Assembly (NCBI GenBank): GCA_022113835.1
Contig: JAILWY010000009.1
Location: 16,964,001-17,028,000, forward strand
DNA length: 64,000 nt
Source of the DNA: Atopsyche davidsoni
Taxonomy: Eukaryota; Arthropoda; Insecta; Trichoptera; Hydrobiosidae
Direction: 5' to 3'
The position numbers and the translations under genes were made by a program. Positions 61,701 through 64,000 of the stretch are shown piece by piece. The notes under the pieces are model-generated. The model ran no database searches. It saw only the letters and a list, made by a program, of their open reading frames with translations, and was not told the DNA's origin. Numbering within the stretch: position 1 is the first letter of the stretch; each line of letters starts with the position of its first letter.

Positions 61701-63853
61701 GAAGATACAATCCTATGTACAATGACATGTCACTTATACCGCGGAATTACAACTTGAGTATTCGGGTGATTTTCCATGATGTCTCAGTGTCACGTTTAAA
61801 ATTACAAGCGCCTCAGCCGGCAGTCTGCGCCGAGGAATACAAATGGCCATTCCGAAGCTCAAAGCCGGTAAAGCCGCGAGTTCCGTGGCCAGGTGTGCCG
61901 GGCGAGGCACTCTGCGGCGCGCCACGGCGCATCTGCATGCCGAGGCGCGACGCTGACGGGTCTTGGGCAATACGTTCTTTATTGTAATATAAATTAAAGC
62001 TCCGACTGTCCACAATACGGTAGAAACGAGTTTTCGGCTCTCGGAAATCACTCGTTCCCGAGGCTCGCGCGCCCAGCTGATAGAAAGTTTCTAGGCCTCA
62101 GAATGAAAATACACCTGAAACCATACTTTGAAAAAAAAAAATCTAAAATGTAGACAAATAAATAAATAAAAAAAACCGCATTATAAGATCGATGCTCTGC
62201 TACTTTCTTTTTTCTTCGTATATCTTGAAGGTGCACCTACGAGCATCCGAATATTTTTTATTCAATATGTAACCATTTCGTGCACATAATTAAAAATTAT
62301 GTGCAGATTGAGAGCAAAAAAAACATATGCAAGACACAAAACAAGACCAAATAGTTCAAGGCGTAAAAACTCACGTAAATGCTCGCCTACTTACGGCATA
62401 CTCTTACAGAGCAGTTCGGTTGATCTTAGGTAACCGGAACTCGGATGTCTCGGAAAGATACAAAAAAAAGAAAAAAAAAAAGAGAATGTCCGATGCCCCG
62501 ATCGCCGCATTATCGAAGTATCCAATTATGACTGTAGGTGTACCCGTGCACGCGATTCGAATACCTGAGAACGGTTATCTGAACTGTTGCGCAACGCTTC
62601 GGGCAGAGCTTCGGGAAAACTCGGACCGGTGAATGATGGACGGCGGCCACGGGCGAGCCGCCCCGGGGGTTAGGAAGTGGCCGACCAGAGCCTCCGCAGA
62701 GCCTCCGCAGAGCATCCGGTTGGAGGCATGCGCCATGGCGATAATTCAAGCCCGAGTGTAACGTAGTTTCTCTCGCCGGAGACAAAGGTTTGCCGTCCGC
62801 GCGGAGAGAAAATAAAACCGTTAGATGAAATTCTTACTATCTACATGTGAAACATTCTCGACAGAATTCTTTTGCATGAAAAAGAAATGAGATTTAAAAT
62901 ATTTTTATCTTTAATGCCTTTAAAAATCTGAAGTTCTTGAATGAATACGAAATCGTATAATATCCCAGACGCTATCTATTCACATCTGTTATTTTGATAG
63001 TTCGAAATGTAGCTAAATAAGCAACATTTCCAATATTTATTTTTTTAAAGATTTTTCTCTTGAAGTGAATCAATAATCTAAAATTATCAGAAATACTAGC
63101 TCCACGGGTAGCATGCGTCAATTTTTAACATTCAACGTTTCAGTCCTGGTACTTATATTTTTGGCTAGGTAAGGTTAGATTTGATGGCTCCAGTACCGGG
63201 GAAGAATATTACTTTTGAGAAGAACTCTTTTTTCTAATAACAACGGCTGCCAAAATCTAAAAGCACATATATTAAGGGCCGAAGTCCCATACTCGAGTTT
63301 TTTTGATCGTTTTCTGGTCCGTTTTGCGAAGAATCAACGGCACCAATCAAAAAAAAATAAATGCAAAAAGTTAGATACATCCCCCCTTCCTAACAGAATT
63401 ATTTTTCATTTCTTGTAAATTTACTTGTAATATGATAAATATGTGTTTTTCCGATTAAAGTGTAGGAATTTGGAGATTCGTCATGTCCCTGTTCTAAGAG
63501 TCCTAAGCATTTAAAAGTCTTTTTTTCAATTGAAATTAAAAGATTACATATAAACCCTGTGCGATTTATTATTTCAAAAATTAATAAAAAAAAAAATCTT
63601 TAACAAACTTTGGTTTTGAAAAGTCGTCATTTTATCCAATTTTTCAACATCTTCTAGATTTTATTTTACCCTGAAAATGGACGTTAATTAAATAATAAAA
63701 AATAGATAAATATAATTTATAGTTTTTTAATACTCTATAAAAAAATCAAGTGACAATTAAATTAATTAAACGACACGATTTCGCCAGATAAAACAGTCCT
63801 ATTTTTGTGGCAGACGGGGGATGGACACCAAGCAAGGTTAGGTAGCAAGACCC
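58708..63853. other. Gene-poor sequence with three GC-rich patches
   Basis: GC-rich patches lie at 60220-60420 (with the CCAAT-type palindrome ATTGGCCAAT near 60374), 61820-62070 and 62490-62790. Each has overlapping frames but no recognisable product. They may be regulatory or transposon-derived. The rest is AT-rich. Confidence 0.45.
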
Positions 63854-64000
63854 TTAACACGTTGACTGCCGTGTCAGCCACCGGTGGCCGACACGGAGGT
63901 ATTCCAACTGGGCCGCGTCGGCCACCGGTGGCCGACACATAGCGACGACATACCTGACTTTAGCTTGTCATTCTGCCCGTCGGCTTCGAAATGGCCGATA
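63854..64000. mobile_element. piggyBac-like element terminus, truncated by the window edge
   Basis: TTAA at 63854-63857 is followed by CACGTTGACTGCCGTGTC, the type of end found on many piggyBac-like elements. Two copies of the palindrome around GCCACCGGTGGC follow at about 63873-63894 and 63917-63938. The transposase, if any, would lie to the right of the window. Confidence 0.6.

Noticed and set aside
62327..62785. Frames on both strands around 62.5 kb
   Set aside because: They cross a poly-Lys run caused by an A-rich tract and a GC patch; nothing matches a family.

Overview
The window looks like AT-rich insect nuclear DNA. Genes are split by phase-consistent GT-AG introns. Their products include an arthropod-type DUF4773 secreted protein and an expanded group of neutral lipase/phospholipase A1-like enzymes. 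One promoter has a TATA box followed about 30 bp later by an arthropod TCAGT initiator. Mobile DNA is mainly mariner, hAT, Helitron, piggyBac, tRNA-derived SINE and Penelope-like pieces. I cannot fix the order; Hemiptera and Lepidoptera both seem possible. All exon structures were assembled by eye from splice sites, reading phase and family homology.

Layout. 1.2-2.2 kb (+): the last three exons of a cysteine-rich protein I do not recognise. 4.0-6.2 kb: a tRNA-like SINE, one R1 repeat and a short mariner derivative. 6.4-12.3 kb (+): a five-exon secreted DUF4773 protein whose 4-kb first intron is full of transposon debris. 13.1-20.2 kb: three paralogous lipases, A (+), B (-) and C (+). A and B converge with 114 bp between stop codons; B and C diverge. 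20.8-21.3 kb: a mariner derivative. 21.6-23.4 kb (+): XPA, the nucleotide excision repair damage-verification scaffold, with a 122-bp inverted SINE pair in intron 2. 25.2-45.6 kb (-): HMG-CoA reductase, 11 exons giving the last 798 residues with the whole catalytic domain. Its amino-terminal exon or exons were not found up to 64 kb. XPA and HMG-CoA reductase converge.

31.5-64 kb is almost gene-free. It holds the 14-kb HMG-CoA reductase intron and the sequence upstream of the first recognised exon. Contents: a decayed Helitron protein, dispersed repeats, a hAT MITE with a perfect 8-bp target duplication, a 96-bp AT microsatellite, several CpG-rich patches, including one promoter-like patch at 57.3 kb, and a piggyBac-like end at the right edge. 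Two short open frames with coding-like composition (38.7 and 41.9 kb) have no assigned family.

The genes do not form a pathway. HMG-CoA reductase makes mevalonate, in insects the route to juvenile hormone and other isoprenoids. The lipases are secreted tandem-type paralogues. XPA is housekeeping. The most unusual signal is the R1 repeat family: five copies can fold as a hammerhead-ribozyme-like core, four of them with a U3-A8 pair in place of C3-G8.
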